In this document: positions 63,590 to 64,000 of the stretch, piece by piece
Numbering within the stretch: the stretch's first letter is position 1
How the letters are laid out: every line of letters begins with the position of its first letter
From: Labrys miyagiensis
GTDB taxonomy: Bacteria > Pseudomonadota > Alphaproteobacteria > Rhizobiales > Labraceae
Direction: 5' to 3'
DNA length: 64,000 nucleotides
Assembly: GCF_030160835.1 (NCBI RefSeq)
Contig: NZ_BSPC01000064.1
Span: 17,112 to 81,111, forward strand
Position numbers and translations under genes: made by a program
The notes under the pieces: generated by a model
Databases searched by the model: none
Told to the model about the DNA's origin: nothing
The model's input: the letters and a program-made list of their open reading frames with translations, nothing else

Positions 63590-64000
63590 ATGACCCAGAA
63601 CATCGACGCAGGTGAGGATCGTTTTAGTAAGTATGTCAATGAGTTGACGTTGGCTCTTGGTCGAGCGGATCGTGCTGTGCCGTTCAAGGACTATTGCACG
63701 GGCCTGCTGCTACCTGGCGAGCGCAAGAGCGTGGAACCGATGGCAGCGGTGGTGGCACCGGGCCATGTCTCGGCCAAGCATCAATCTCTGATGCATCTGG
63801 TGAGCCAGGCGAAGTGGTCTGACGCGGCCGTGCTCAGCAAAGTGCGCGAGCTTGTCCTGCCGGCGATCGAAGCCAGTGGCCCGATCGAGGCTTGGATCGT
63901 CGATGACACGAGCTTTGCCAAGAAGGGCGATCATTCGGTGGGCGTGACCCGCCAATATAGCGGACGGCTGGGCAAGGTCACCAATTGCCAGGTCGCGGTA
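63590..64000 (+). mobile_element. IS701-family transposase gene, cut by window edge
   Basis: The first 137 codons of a DDE transposase: [20 protein letters not shown], then [40 protein letters not shown] and [20 protein letters not shown], which holds the first catalytic Asp and is diagnostic of IS701-type enzymes. It continues [16 protein letters not shown] to the last base. No frameshift is seen in this part. The ATG at 63590 is the natural start. It is the only transposase in the window. Confidence 0.92.

Overview
The window is a high-GC chromosomal segment from an alphaproteobacterium, most likely Hyphomicrobiales (Rhizobiales). The evidence is an Irr-type iron regulator with a GCP heme motif and HEHHH cluster, a DUF1127 protein, a DUF2125 protein, a DUF882 (M15-like) envelope peptidase, the ispZ-ftsY pair, a non-pyrrolysine MttB homologue, and mosaic REP-like repeats of the kind seen in this order. 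I cannot fix the genus. Most of the window is core chromosome; the only clear mobile gene is an IS701-type transposase cut by the right edge. I saw no rRNA, tRNA, CRISPR array or prophage.

Layout, left to right. 1-10 kb: gamma-glutamyltransferase (cut by the left edge), UDP-glucuronate epimerase, FadR-type regulator, proB, VOC protein, small lipoprotein, EamA exporter, asd, nhaA. 10-21 kb: RutE-like reductase divergent from a LysR regulator, ftsK, a tightly overlapping PfkB kinase-KDPG aldolase-DUF3052 operon, a HIG1-type protein, PagL-like lipid A deacylase, cobalamin adenosyltransferase, MltB transglycosylase, irr. 21-31 kb: Phd-VapC toxin-antitoxin pair, acnA, beta carbonic anhydrase, two Lrp regulators bracketing a DMT exporter and a Rid protein, a 2H phosphoesterase, and a MarR-VOC divergent pair with a clear operator. 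31-44 kb: M3 peptidase, an NtrC-like regulator lacking the GAFTGA loop, L,D-transpeptidase, DUF882 peptidase, BolA, DUF2125, a HigBA-like module sitting against a truncated phosphoesterase, ispZ, ftsY. 44-58 kb: RluA, LysR/DUF1127, ispG, FUSC protein, TolA-like protein, zur with a histidine-rich leader, proA, an EmrAB-type efflux operon with a divergent TetR and three matching operators, a head-GIN-like protein divergent from a membrane AraC regulator. 58-64 kb: small secreted proteins, a TIGR04222-like membrane protein with a Cys/Ser tail, an AT-rich stretch, the MttB homologue, the transposase.

The most unusual feature is the intergenic DNA. About two dozen copies of a modular palindromic element (family A) and four paired copies of a second one (family B) fill most of the long gaps and often start within a few bases of a stop codon. 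In both families the flanks are conserved while the stem sequences change between copies, and both strands of each stem change together. Some family A copies hold a second palindrome (A-prime) or a terminator hairpin at their centre. This nested, covarying architecture is the best candidate here for an undescribed system.
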